From Phaeosaccion multiseriatum (Eukaryota; Ochrophyta, other classes): a stretch of DNA of 64,000 bases. Shown one piece after another: positions 17,684 through 30,408 of this stretch. Position 1 is the stretch's first letter. Each line of letters begins with the position of its first letter. Where the stretch lies: assembly GCA_965112735.1 (NCBI GenBank), contig OZ218953.1, forward strand, positions 3,720,001 through 3,784,000, read 5' to 3'. The notes beneath the pieces were generated by a model. The model was not told where the DNA came from. It saw nothing but the letters and a program-made list of their open reading frames with translations, and ran no database searches. The translations under genes were made by a program, and so were the position numbers.

Positions 17684-18443
17684 GGAGGAGGAGGAGGAGG
17701 AGGAGGAGGAGGAGGAGGAGGAGGGGGGTGGGGGGAATAGGAGATGGATGGCACTTAACGTAACAGACAGAATTTGGGGGGGGGGGGCAGGAGTTGGCCC
17801 CTGTTCCCTTGTGCGCCGTTCTGTCGAGCAGAACGAGGGCACGGCCCTGGGGCGGCGCATCGCAACATCACGAGCCCTTCGTACTTAATTAACGTACGAA
17901 CGATAGAAGAACGGATAGAGATTTTACAGTAGTATACAAGAACGAGAAGAATGAGAAGAACGAAAGAACGTGACGGGGCTTAGGACCCAAAACTCGTCAA
18001 TCATTGGGTCCTCCTTGTGTGTTAATAAATGCCGCATTGAAATGCCGGCTTCTTTTCTTCTCACTGGGCCTCGACTCTTCGCCAGGGTAGGGTATGCATT
18101 TTCAGCAAGGGGGGGGGTCCAAGAGGCATACCCGCTTGTCCCAGTGTTCGGCTCGGAGGAGGTTTGGAAGCATACCTCTTATCCCCATTCGTTGATCACT
18201 CGTTCATTTGGCCCCATTTCCGTATGACTGAGCGGACCCAGCCACTCGTAGGATGGACCATGCAGGAGGGTATGGTATGAGGCTCCCCAAGATACATATA
18301 CCCCCCCTGCCCCACTGTCCTCGAATCCCCTGATCTGCACAGCATACCCCATGGCCCTGCGCATTTTCTTCTTTACTACTGAGTAGCTCTAAAAATGCAT
18401 TAGATCCTACCCTGGCGAAAAGTCGAGGCCCCACGCCGCTCTG
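17684..18443. other. Convergent intergenic region (acidic protein / COG5)
   Basis: This 760 bp lies between two 3' ends. It begins with a GGA triplet run, followed by an AT-richer stretch with GAACGA-type repeats (17895-17970). A fold-back element at 18066-18431 fills its right half. No conserved gene is seen. The short frames on both strands that share the same peptide are products of the inverted repeat. Confidence 0.6.
18066..18431. mobile_element. MITE-like element with about 40 bp terminal inverted repeats
   Basis: The left arm 18066-18102 and right arm 18391-18431 are inverted copies, identical except for one substitution and a small insertion. About 290 bp of unique, non-coding sequence lies between them. 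Size and structure resemble a non-autonomous inverted-repeat element. No convincing target-site duplication is visible next to the arms, so transposition is not shown. An RNA hairpin in the COG5 3' region is the alternative. Confidence 0.5.
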
Positions 18444-21400
18444 CTACTGCGTTGCTCTGGACCCTGCCGCCGCCTCCGCCGTAATTGTCCCGAGTGACCG
18501 GCTCCCCTTTCTGGTAAGACCCTGCTGTGTGACGAGGCCCTGCTGTTGGCCAGGCTTCGTCATGAGAGTTGGGCCGGCCTCTTGCAGAAGTTGTACTGCC
18601 GCCACACTGCCGTAACGACTGCTGCTGCTGCTGCTGCTGCCCCCTCCTGCCGCCGAGCGTCTCTGCTGGAAGGCGTCCAGGCACTCTTGCACCACGCCCC
18701 ACACGGCAGCGTTGGCCTCGTGACTCACGTCCACACAGAGCAGGTCCCGCTCCATAGCAGACGACGACCCCCTCCCCCCCCGGCCCTGCCGCCTCCCCTC
18801 CTCTGCTATCTGGGCTTGGCCTTGCTGCTGCTGCTGCCGCTGCCGCCACTCCTCCGCTGCTGTTCCACCCCCTACCCATTGCACAAACTCTTGCTGGGAG
18901 CGGCCCTGGTGCACGGGTGGCGAGCTCAGCTCCGCAGGGGCGTTGTGGAAGAGATAGAGCCAGACCGTCGAGGGGCGCAGGAAGCCCAGGCAGGGCTCCG
19001 TGAGGAAGGAGAAGGAGAGACGCTGCTCAACCGGCTGTAGCACCAACTGCTCCTTGTCCCCCCCCTGGTCGGGCCTGACGGAGGCCTGAAATACCATTTG
19101 GTTGAATGCTTTAAGCTCGGCCATTGCGGCCTCCGCCGACAAGTGCGCTCCGCGCTGCACCTCCGACAAGAAAGTCGTGAGCGGCACCGCTGTATCACCA
19201 CCTGCTGCGGCACTAGTAGTAGGCTCAGGCCTGTTGTCTATCGGAGCCCCTCGCATCAGGGGCGACACCAGCAACTCGAGCTCCGCCAAATCCAGCTTGA
19301 GTTTGAGTTTGCCACTGTCCATGCCCACCCCCCCGTCGCCCCCCCCCAGTGGCCTGAGCAGCGCGGCGTGCGAAAGAAAGGAGCGCAGAAGCCTTGTGGC
19401 GAGCCTCTGCAGACACACCGCCGCATAGGGGCTTCCTTTGGCCTCCAGTGCCCCGACGTGCTCCCTCACAAGGCCGGCCACGCCCGCCTGCAGCTCTTGG
19501 ATATACACCGACGCAGCCCCAGCCCCTGCCAACTGTGATGGGGACTGTGATGAGGGACCCCCTCCACTGCCATCCCCCCCACCGCCCCCCGAGAAGCTCT
19601 CCCTGTGCATGCGTGCCATGAGCGTCTCCAGGCTCTGCGCAGCCCCCGCGAGGTACGGGTCACAGATGGTGCGGATGGCCAACTCGTCAAGGGCAGACAC
19701 ACAGTCGCGCAGCAGCCGCTCGCAGGCCTGCATATCCTCAGAGCGGGCCGCACCACCACCAGTTGGTGGTACAGCAACAGAAGCAGTAGTAGGCTCTCCC
19801 GTGCCTCCTTTGCCCTTCCCCCCCGCGCCTCCTTTGCCCTGCAGGGTGTCGGGTAGGGTGAGCAATGCCTGCCGGAGTCTGTGCACAAGGCCCAGCAGCT
19901 GCAGATTGTGCTCCTGCTGCTCTGTCTTCTCCCAAGAGGAGGCCCCGCCTCCACCCCCACCGGCGTCTATAGCATCCCCTCCCAGGCCCTCCCCTGCCCC
20001 CCCTGCACCTCCTACCCCACCGGCCCCTTTGCCGCCGCTCTTGGTCTTCGCCCCTGAGGAGTCCGCCTTGATGGCCTCGGACTTTAGTTGGACGATGCCT
20101 CCAAAGCTGTACGCCTCCGGGGATGTGTTGACCATATCCTCTACCTTGGTGCAAAGCAAACGCACGGCACTTAACACGCCACGCATGAGCAGCGGCGCGA
20201 GAGAGAAGTCCACGTCTCCATCTCCGACAATGTCGCCACCAACAACACCGCCTCCTTCCCTCTTTATGCCCGACGAAACCGACGAAGACGAAGCCGTGAC
20301 CTGCCTCATCTCAGCGTGTATGGCCCTCACCAGTGACGCCAAGTCGTGTCGGGAGGGCACTGCCGCTGTGTATCCGTGCACATGAGGGAACATCTGCTCC
20401 ACAGGCAGGGTAAGGCGGGCCAGACTCGCTGCAAGGAAACGGTCCCGCAGAGGGGCCAGCGATTGTAAAAGAGGGTGACTGCTGCTGCTGCTACTACTAC
20501 TGCTGCTGCTGCTGCCCAACAGTGGCAGGAGGAGCTGTCGAGAGCGAAAGACAGACATGAGGGGCGGGCGGCAACAGAGCGATGGTCGGAGAGGATGCAA
20601 GCAGCATGGGATAACAGAGGGACGGGTGGAGTGGGGGAGTGAGAATACAGGAGAAGAGAAGAGGGGATCCAAACTTGGACTCCATTCTCTCCCAAAAGAA
20701 CGAAAGCACTCCGTCACGAAGATCGCACCCCCTCCCCATTCTCACACCACCACCCCCACCGCACAGCATCGGCCCCACCTGTCCGTCTCCCTCTCCTCCT
20801 GCTACTCCCCTGACGGCATCCTCCTGCGCCTCCTCCTCCTCCTTCTTCTTCTCCTCCTCCTCCTCCTCCTCCTCCTCCTCCTCCTCCTCCTCCTCCTCCT
20901 CCTCCCCCTCTTCATCATCATCCTCATCATCCTCCTCCTCATCGTCGTCGCCAAGCATGCCCAGCTTGACCAATGCTGACCCCCCCAAGATGCCCTTGCC
21001 GATCCTTCCTCCTGCGTGTCCATGCCCCCCTTCCGCTTCTCTGCCGCCGCCCCCCCGAGACGACACTCTACTGGCACCAGCGCCACTGCCATCCGCAGTT
21101 GTTCCGGCGAGTCCCCGTGGGTTGAAGGCGGGGTCACTCAGCCTCTGTAGCAGCCGTAGAAAGGTCCTTCTCAGGAACGGGTACAGCTCCACCACAGTGG
21201 CCAGGGCTTGCGCGTTTATCTGTGCTGCTTCCGCTCCTGCCGCCCCTGCTCCGCCGGCCTTGGTGGGTGTTATCACACCACCCCCACCACCACCCCCACG
21301 GGCCCCGGGAGTGGTCGGTAGCGAGAAAGTCGCTGAGGAGAAACCCTTGTCAGGTGTCCCTGGCCCTCCTGCTGCTCCTGGACTTACCCCTCCTCCTGTC

Positions 21401-23162
21401 CCCCGCCCGCGCTCCCCCCCCCCGCCTCCTCCTAAGCCACCTCCTCCTCCTCCTCCTCCGCCTCCTCCGCCACCTCCTCCTCCTGCCCCTCCGGCGGTGG
21501 AGGAGGGCGAGCTCAGAGAGAGCAGGCGCACTACATTGTCGGCGATTGCCCTGCTCAACATCTCCAGAAAGGCCGCCAGCACCCCCCGCTGCATGCGCGC
21601 ACTTCGGTTGGCGACGACGACTTGGAGATACACCGCGTGCGTCACCGCGTCGGCCTTCTTGGCAAGGATGCGGTGCAGGTGACATGCCTGGGGGGGTGGA
21701 GGATGGAGGCGGAAGAATGGATGGGGGGGGGGGGGCGAGTGGGTTTCTTGAGAGAAGGAACGGAGAGAGTGCATTGCTTTGCACGAGTGAAGAAGCACTA
21801 TACCGACGTCCACCCACCATACCCACACCCACCTTCCCACTCCCACACCGCTACACACCCACCCCCACACCCATGTGCACACGCACACGCACGCGCACAC
21901 ACACGCGCGCACACACACTCACGTACACACAGATACCCAACCCCACACACCCACGCACGCACACACGCACCTGCATGCAACAATCGAAGAACGCAGTGCC
22001 GATGCCGTCCGAGTGCTCCGCGAACTTCATCCTCTTGTGCCTCGCGATAAAGGCCTCTTGCTCCTTGAGGGAAGTGCCCGCTGATGGAGTGAGCTCCACC
22101 CTCCCAAGCTTGGCCAGGAGGGTAGGCTCGAGGCCGCGGCTCCAGGCGGCGTCTGCCTGGTCCTTGAGGCGGGATACAGAGCCGCGCACACGCTCGGGCA
22201 GGCAGTGCAGGTTATAGAACACCTGATGATGGTGATGAGAGAGGAGGGGAGGGGAGGGGAGGGGAGGGGAGGCCACCGCATGGGTCCGTATATAATGGTA
22301 TAGGGATAGGGTGATAGGGATGCAGGGATGGATATGTAGGTACGGGAATGTCGAGTTTGCTACTTCGAGTTTGAGGCGGATAGAGAGAGGCGAAAGACTT
22401 CCATGGCCATAGAGGCCTAGGCATAGCCCTCCAAAACACAAACACACAAGAACCTTCCTCTCCTCGCCATCTGCAAGGAGGAGCAGAGCACCAACAGCCC
22501 CACCTCGAGGGCCCCGGCCACGTCGTTCTGATCGAGCGTCTTGAGGCCTCTTGAGAGCACCTCCGCCGCTGTGCGCCGCATGGCCTGAGACACGCTCCCC
22601 ACGTAGGGCCTGGCGGACAGGGTAGAGGCACATGGGCAAGGCAACGTGTGGGCAAGGAGGGAGGAGGGAGGGAGGGAGGGAGGGAGGGAGGGGAGGAGGG
22701 AGGGAGGGAGGGAGGGAGGGAGGGAGGGGAGGAGGGAGGGAGGGAGGGAGGGAGGGAGGGACACAACGGGTGGACGTAAGGGTAGCGTATAGATTCAGGG
22801 TACGGCGGTGCGCAGCGGAGGAAAGCTTGAGGGAGAGAGGGGGGGAGGGAGGGAGAGGCGGTGCGGGCCATGTAGCGCTCACTGGCAAGGCTCACTGACC
22901 GGCTGTGCTGTCCTCTCCTACTGGACTGACTACCCTTACCTCTCCGCCTCCACCACCAAGATACCCTCGAGCTGCGGCTCTGCCAAGAGGCACTCAAGCT
23001 CAAAGAGGTTCTTGCCCGCAGCCGACAATTCGTGCAGGTCCACTGACAGGTGAGGGAGGGAGGTCAAAGGTGGAGGGGTGAGAGCACGGCAGGATGGCAG
23101 ATAGACCTCAGGCGGACAGGCTGGCAGAGAGACAGACAGACAGGCAGGCAGGCAGGCAGGCA

Positions 23163-23203
<41 letters not shown>

Positions 23204-23338
23204 ACAGGCAGACAGGCAGGCAGGCAGGCAGGCAGGCAGACAGGCAGGCAGACAGGCAGGCAGACAGGCAGACAGGCAGACAGGCAGACAGGCAGGCAGG
23301 CAGGCAGGCAGACAGGCAGACAGGCAGGCAGACAGGCA

Positions 23339-23375
<37 letters not shown>

Positions 23376-23406
23376 ACAGGCAGACAGGCAGGCAGACAGG
23401 CAGGCA

Positions 23407-23447
<41 letters not shown>

Positions 23448-23458
23448 ACAGGCAGGCA

Positions 23459-23491
<33 letters not shown>

Positions 23492-24086
23492 ACAGACAGG
23501 GGCACAGAGAGACAGAGACAAAAAAGGAGAGAGAGGAGAGGGTTTCTCTGTTTCGCGCTGGATTCGAGGCTGCAAGGGCCGAGTAACCTCCTCCGATGGC
23601 CGCGGCCTATCCGAATGCCTCTCTCTCTCTCCTCTCTCTCTCTCCCTCTGTCTACCTGAGGCGTGCAGACCCCCCTGGGACCCCCTCCGCGTCGGTGAGC
23701 TGAGTCTGCCACTGCCCCCGCCCCCGCCGGATAGCCCCCCCCCCTGGGGCAGCAGAGCGAGGGCGGCGTCGTGCTGGCGAAGGCGCCTCACTGCTGATAA
23801 CACGCGGAGCACGCACTTTGGGGGGGGGGGGGGGGGGGATGCACACATTCATGCATTCATTCCACAGGCACAGGATGGGGAGGTATTCGAAGGGAGGACG
23901 GGCATAGTAGAAGGGTGGAGGTCCATACTGGCGCCCCACTATTCCCATGAGTGAGCATGGCCAGTACAAGGCACCGGCACTGCGGTTAGGCAGGTAGGCG
24001 GACAGACAGCGCCTCTCTACTAAAAGCTTCCTCCGTGCCTGTGTTGTGCACACTGACCAAACCCAAATATGTTTCCCACGGAGACT

Positions 24087-24121
<35 letters not shown>

Positions 24122-25163
24122 TACAAACAAGCCGCGCCTCCCCCCCCCCCTAACCCACCTTGAGGGCATAGGCCGCCTCCAAGACGCGCTCGAGCTGCAG
24201 TGTGCGCACCCGGATGCTCTCGAAAGGCTCGAACACCTCCCTCTAAGAGGGGCAGGGCATAGGGCAAGGGCAGCGGGAGAGGGCAAGTGAGTTACAGGTC
24301 AGAGGTTGGGGGGGGGGCGATATGCTCGTTTACACTCTCTCGTTCACTTCCTTCCCTTGTGCCTGTCGACCCTCTGCTTGCACAAAGGAAAAAGCCAGTG
24401 GCTGCATTTGTCTCTTCGCGCTCTGTGTTTTGTCCTCCATGTGCTATGCTTTGTGCAGCGCAGCCGACGAGCTGCATTTGTCCTTTGTGCTTTATGCCTT
24501 ATGCAGCTCAGCTGGCGGACTGACCTTAATCTTGGCCAAGGCCCGCTTGAGGTCGCGCACACCCATGCGCAGTGTGTCGCATTTGCTGGCCAGCTCCGTC
24601 ACGCCGCTCACGCTGCCCAACAGGTCCGCCTCGTTCTCGCAGATGTGGTTCCGGATGGCGGTCTCAATGCGGGCGATGTGCGCGGACATGCTCTGTGGGG
24701 GGCAGGGGCAGAGGCATGGGGCAAGGGTAGGGCCAAGAAGGGAGGGAGTGAACGTTACCGCGCCTTGGGGCCGTCCGTGCCCATTTGTCGCAGCTTCGGG
24801 GAGGAGAGCCCAGCCACCACCCCAGCAGTAGCAGCAGGGGCAGCAGCAGGGGCAGCAACAGGAACAACAGAGGATGCTGCAGCACCGTAGCCCTACCTCG
24901 AGAGTCTCCTCTGCCTGACTCGACATTGTTCCATTTCCAGGACCAGCATTCCCACTGCTGCCGTTGTGAAGAACAGAAGAAGCTCCTGTAGCTGAGCCTC
25001 CAGCAGCAGAGTCTGCCGAGGGCGCGGGAGCCAGCAGAACCTTCTCTGTGTCCTGAGAGACAATCTTCCCCGCAAAGGAAGAGGGATCAAACTCCGCCTG
25101 CCCGAACTCGCGCGTGAGAGGGTCTACCTCAATGGCAGCCAGCAGGTCCCGAGCCTCCTGCAT
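18444..25163 (-). CDS. COG5: Conserved oligomeric Golgi complex subunit 5
   Basis: 1,379 residues in 9 exons: 25163-24897, 24692-24525, 24242-24159, 23815-23656, 23042-22940, 22609-22504, 22222-21971, 21687-20779, 20534-18444. COG5 is a lobe B subunit of the tether for retrograde vesicles at the Golgi. Family landmarks run in order: an N-terminal helix segment (TELASKCDTLR, then RTLQLERVLEAAYALK), GKNLFELECLL, GALEVFYNLHCL, then HRILAKKADAVTHAVYLQVV. At the C-terminal end come HAALLRPLG, a KLKLKLDLAELELLVSPL helix and NAPAELSSP. Metazoan COG5 is about 840 residues. The extra length is Gly/Pro- and Glu-rich insertions, including an acidic run near 626-667 and inserts in the last exon. The ATG at 25163 is the first after an in-frame stop, only 166 bp from the start of the dynamin gene. 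Confidence 0.92.
22645..22764. repeat. (GGGA)n array in a COG5 intron
   Basis: About 28 GGGA units in three blocks split by GGGGA changes lie in the intron between exons 22504-22609 and 22940-23042. Confidence 0.9.
23128..23500. repeat. CAGG/CAGA tetranucleotide array in a COG5 intron
   Basis: More than 90 units alternate irregularly between CAGG and CAGA in the intron between exons 22940-23042 and 23656-23815. Because the unit is 4 bp, all frames on both strands stay open and give spurious long peptides. Confidence 0.95.
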
Positions 25164-25329
25164 CTCTCTCACAGGGCAGCTTCACCTCCACCCTCTCTCC
25201 TTGTGGGTGGGGATAGGCGTCCATCGTCCCTCCTCCCTCGGCACTCACCAACCTGTTGGAGAGAGAACCAACACGGGAAGATCATCGCTCATCCCACCCG
25301 ACAAAGCGTCCGAGCAGGGCTTGGCCACG
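25164..25329. promoter_or_regulatory. Bidirectional promoter, COG5 / dynamin
   Basis: Only 166 bp separate the two start codons on opposite strands. The interval must hold both 5' leaders and presumably one shared core promoter. No TATA box is seen. It includes pyrimidine-rich sequence and a GTGGGTGGGG stretch. Confidence 0.65.
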
Positions 25330-28300
25330 ATGTTCGGCCGAAAAAAGGGGCCAAAGGTCAGTCTCAGCAGTGGCGGCGAGTATGGGCTTAACTGCGCTTG
25401 GAGCTTCGCACCTGCTCCTCCTGATCATTTCTCCATTCCACCTTCCCGCTCTCTCCCCTTCGGTAACCCTCCTCTCTTCACCCTTGATCTTCTACCCGAT
25501 CGCCTCTGACCCTCCACCGCATTCTCCTTCTTTCGTGCAACCCCTCCCCCTTCATTTCTTCTCTCCTGCCTTGCTCCTGCCATGCCTCCCTCCCTCCTTC
25601 CCTCCCTCCCTCCCTCCCTCTCTCCCTCTCTTTCCTTCCGTCCCTCCCTCCCTCACTCCCTCCCTCCCCCCCCCCTCTCTCTGTCTCCTTTCTTCCTCTC
25701 ACCAACAGGAGGATGCCCCTGCCCCTGCCCAGGCTGAACCTGTCCTGGGCAAGGTCAATACCAAGCCTATCAAAGAGCTTGGGGAGGAGGTCAACGTTTT
25801 AGATGAGGTATGATCCAAACACAACACAACTAGGACGCTACTAGAGATCTTCACTTCTCTCCAACACAAATACGACCCTGCCATAGATCCTCACTTCTTC
25901 TCTCCAGCCTCCACCCCGTCGCTGAATCCTTTCATCCCCCACCCCCGTCCTCCCCTGCTACCCCTGCCTGTGGCTCCGCCGCCGCCCCCCCCCCCTTCCC
26001 TCCCTTATCCTGCCCTGCCCTGCCCTGCCCTGCCCTGTGCCCCCGGGCGGTGTGGTCCATCCGCCCATCAGGTGCTGGAGACAGAGGTTCGGCCGTTCCT
26101 GGACCTCATCGACTCTCTGAGGGAGTTCGGCATTCAGGTAGACGCTCCTGCAGTGTAAGGCCTCTCACTCGTTCGGTCCTGCTTGCTCCCCCTCACACGG
26201 CCCTCCCACAACCCTTTCGACTGCCCTTACACTACCCTTCCGCTGCCCTGCGCTGTCCTTTGCGTCCTCCTCCATCTGTCTTGGCAGGATGAGGTGTCGC
26301 TGCCCCAGATCGCAGTAATGGGAGACCAGTCCTGCGGAAAGTCTTCGGTCTTGGAGGTGAGGGAGGGATGGCAGTAGATGGGGAGAGCTGCCGTGTCATA
26401 CCATCCCTTGCGGTGGGTTGGTCTCTCTCTCTCTCTCTCGCTCCGCCATGCTCCTCCTTCCATCACACGCTGGAGTGACCATCTTGACTGCCGCCCCTTC
26501 CCATGCCCAGTCTGCTCAGTTTCATTCCATTCCCGTCTCCTCAACCCGCCACCTCCCCCAACTTCACCCTGCGTCGCCATATACTGCCTTCCGACCACCA
26601 AACAGGCGCTGTCGGGTATTCAGTTCCCGCGGGGGAGCGGTCTCGTGACGAGGTGCCCTGTGCAGCTGGTGATGAAGAGGGGCAAGAAGGGCACACGTAA
26701 GTAACTCTTACGTAATATACATCAATGAGTGTAGCATATGTGGGAATGGAAGGCAGGAGGGCGCTGTGGCGCCGAGTTAGCTCACATCCACAGAGTGAGC
26801 GAGCTGTTCCGACGGACCACTCATTCATCCCTCCCCCCCTCTCTCCCTCTCACTCCCTTTCCCCCCTCCCTCGGGTAGCCTGGCAAGGGCGAGCGACGGT
26901 ATCGTGGGCAGGGAAGGAGCAACCGGGCGGCTCAGGGGTGAGTGAGTGAGTGTCCAGGGACATACGACCACCACAGCTGGCTAGAACTGAAACTGGAACC
27001 GAGAGAAGGGGTTACCGAGGGATAGGAGCATGTGCGTTTTGTATTCCCTCTGTCTCTCTAAGGCATGTACTCCTTTGCTTGCCCGAAACTAAAGCGAACA
27101 AAGCTTAAAAAGAAACGTAAAATATTTGCTTGTTGCCCCATACGTGGCATCCGCACAGGTGGTCTCCTCTCCGGACAAGATGCGCGCCGTGATCGAGGAG
27201 CTCATGAACGAGCTGTGCGCAGGGGCCGCCAACGGATTCAGCCACGATAGCATCTGCGTGCAGGTCACGAGTCCAGACTGCCCCGACCTTACTCTCATTG
27301 ACCTACCAGGTACACGCTGTCGGGTGGTGGAGGGGAGGCGAGGCGAGGGGAGGGGCTGATGGCATAAACCATATTGGTGTATCACCAACCGCTGCTGCTC
27401 CTGCTGCTGCTCCTGCTACTGCTGCTTTTCTATATTCTGCACCCCCCTCCAGGAATCGTGCGGACTGCCGTGAGCGGGCAGACCACGGGGGTTATGAGCG
27501 AGGTGAGTAGAGTGAGTCGAGAGGAAGGTGGCGTTGATGTTGGTGCTACGCGGCGAGATGACATCCGTCGCCAACAAGCCGTTCCCCATCTCCCTAACCA
27601 CCCCCCTCAAGCAGAGCTGTGGTAGCTCTCTCTCTCACACACACTGCGAGAGTGAATCATCCTAGCAGCGATCGTAGACGCGATGGCAAGCTTGTGAAAG
27701 CAAGGGAAGGCCTACCACCTGCTGCATCGGCACTCGTACACCCCTTTGGCCCTGACCCTCAGCCCAATTGTCCTCCCAACTGCCGTACGCCTCTATCCGC
27801 CCCTCTGTGCATTCTGCGTTCCCGTGTGCCTCTAACCACAACCAGGTTAATGGGCTGATCGAGGGCTTCCTTGAACGTGAGCGCACCATCGTGCTGGCCA
27901 TTGTGCCCGCCAATCAGGACGTTGCCACTGTTGACATACTCGAGAGGGCCAAGAGAGTGGACCCCGAGGGGGACAGGTACGCACATGGAGGGTGTATACA
28001 CGCTGGCCCATGTATGGCACGTGTGTGAGGGGGGGCTGTGGAGTGTGGGTGGATGGGTGGGTGGGTGTGTGGGTGTGGTGGGTGAATGGGTGTGGGTGTG
28101 GGTGGGTGTTTATGTGGGTGGGTGGGTGGGTGGGTGGGTGTTTATGTGGGTGGGTGGGTGGGTGGGTGGGTGGGTGGGTGTGTCCCGTCGTGTGGATAAT
28201 GTGCTGAAGTGATGCTCCAACGAAGTGCTCACCCCAAGCACACTTGAGTGATACATTCGCTGCGCAGACTCTGAAAGAACCTTCCATTCGTGTGTGTATG

Positions 28301-29936
28301 TGTTTACATGCGTATACATATATTACATGTATATATGTATGTGTGTGCGTGCGTCTGTATATGTGTTTGTGTGTGTGTATGTGTGTGCGTGCGTGGCGCA
28401 GGACCATCGGAGTGCTGACCAAGCCTGACTTGATCGGCCCCGGCAACGAGGAGGAGGTGCTGCAGACCCTCACCAACAAGTGAGTGCAGCGCGAGTCCCC
28501 CACACTCAGTACCTCACACTCAGTACCTCACACTCAGTACCTCACACTCAGTACCTCACACTCAGTACCTCACACTCAGTACCTCACACTCAGTACCTCA
28601 CACTCAGTACCTCACACTCAGTACCTCACACTCAGTACCTCACACTCAGTACCTCACACTCAGTACCTCACACTCAGTACCTCACACTCAGTACCTCACA
28701 CTCAGTACCTCACACTCAGTACCTCACACTCAGTACCTCACACTCAGTACCTCACACTCAGTACCTCACACTCAGTACCTCACACTCAGTACCTCACACT
28801 CAGTACCTCACACTCAGTACCTCACACTCAGTACCTCACACTCAGTACCTCACACTCAGTACCTCACACTCAGTACCTCACACTCAGTACCTCACACTCA
28901 GTACCTCACACTCAGTACCTCACACTCAGTACCTCACACTCAGTACCTCACACTCAGTACCTCACGGCCTCCTGAGTGACTCACACACAGCGTCTGGTCA
29001 CACGGGCGGTCCAAAGAGTGAGCTCCGTCGCCAGCCGACGCCCGTGGTGTGCTCTGCCTTTCTTTCTTCTTTCCTCCCTCCCTCCCTCCCTCCCTCCCTC
29101 CCTCCCTCCCTCCCCATCCCTTTGAGTGGTATGCTATGGGTAATGAGCATGCTAAACGGAAACTGAAACTCCCCCACCTTACCACCCCTACTTTGCAGGA
29201 GAAAGTACCTGAAGCTCGGCTACGTGATGGTGAAGAACCGCAACCAGCAGCAGCTCAGCAAGGGCATGTCCCTGGAGGAGGCCCACCAGGAAGAGGTATG
29301 CGCCAGTTGTGAATGAAGAGAGGGGCTCCCCTTATTAATGGTGGGGAGGGGGTTCCTTCCCAAGGAAGGGTGGCCTTGAGCGGTTGAGAAGCAACCCCGG
29401 GATGGAGGCTGGATGCTCCCTACTCCCCCCCCCTCCCTCCCTCTCACCCGGGGGCATTACAGAGAAGGCGTCGTCCTACTTTCTCACATGAATGACCACG
29501 TGGCTGTGTTGCCCCAAACCCCGTTGCATGTGAAATCGCGCACGCACGCGCACGCGCACACACGCGCACACACACGCACTCACACACACAAACACGCATA
29601 CGTATGCACACGCATACGCTTACGCACACACGCGCAGCTGTCCTTTTTCAAGAACCACGGCGTGTTTAGCGATGTGGACCCCTCGCTGCTGGGCATCAAG
29701 AGCCTGACAGACAGGCTTGTGGCGCTGCTGCTCACGCGCATTAAGACCGCGCTGCCCAATATGAAGTGGGAGATGCAGGAGAACCTCGCCTGTGAGTGGG
29801 AGTAGGGGGGGGGGTGCCAGCCACCTCAGCGCTTAAGAGAAGAGACGCTTATCGCTGTCAGTGTCCTTGTTGTTGCCTCTGCCGCTGACCGTGTGCTTCT
29901 CTGTTCGTCGTGACTCTCCTCTCTCTCCTCTCTCTC

Positions 29937-29967
<31 letters not shown>

Positions 29968-30340
29968 GGCGACAGATGTGGAGAAGGAGCTGCACCCTCT
30001 GGAGAGGAACTTGCCCCGCACACCCATTGACAGAATAAAGGTACGCACGCACGCACGCACGCACACACGCACACACGCAAGCTCGCATGCTCAAAAAGGC
30101 AAAGGACAACGGCAAAGACCCTTATGCTGTCAACTGCCTCCAGCTCTTTGAGGATACTGTATTGACATACTGTATTGACCATTCGAACCCCCCTGCCCTC
30201 CTCCTCCCCGTGCTTCAAACCCGACTGTGCCCCGACTGTGCCCCGACTGTGCCCCGACTGTGCCCCGACTGTGCCCCGACTGGGTTGCGACCGGGGATTG
30301 CCCGCACGCACACGTGGCGCCTTACGCGGCCCCTTTTGAC

Positions 30341-30408
<68 letters not shown>

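Noticed and set aside
18250-18340. tRNA-like TCGAATCCCC sequence in the inverted-repeat element
   Set aside because: No cloverleaf arms could be paired around it.
20639-21682. 347-codon frame on the plus strand opposite COG5
   Set aside because: Pro/Ser-rich mirror of Gly/Glu coding triplets; COG5 on the other strand has real family similarity.
23050-23954. Long open frames on both strands with CLPA/AGRQ-type periodic peptides
   Set aside because: They are translations of the CAGG/CAGA array inside a COG5 intron.
28501-28962. CRISPR-like repeat block
   Set aside because: Head-to-tail identical units without spacers, in a eukaryotic intron.
28480-29166. Open frames of up to 228 codons with a 14-residue period
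   Set aside because: They come from the 14-bp minisatellite, which lacks stops in some frames; the flanks are dynamin splice sites.
30087-30160. Extra dynamin exon (KAKDNGKDPYAVNCLQLFED-like peptide)
   Set aside because: Protein-like, but no good acceptor and an odd donor; the flanking exons join in phase without it. Left as a possible alternative exon.
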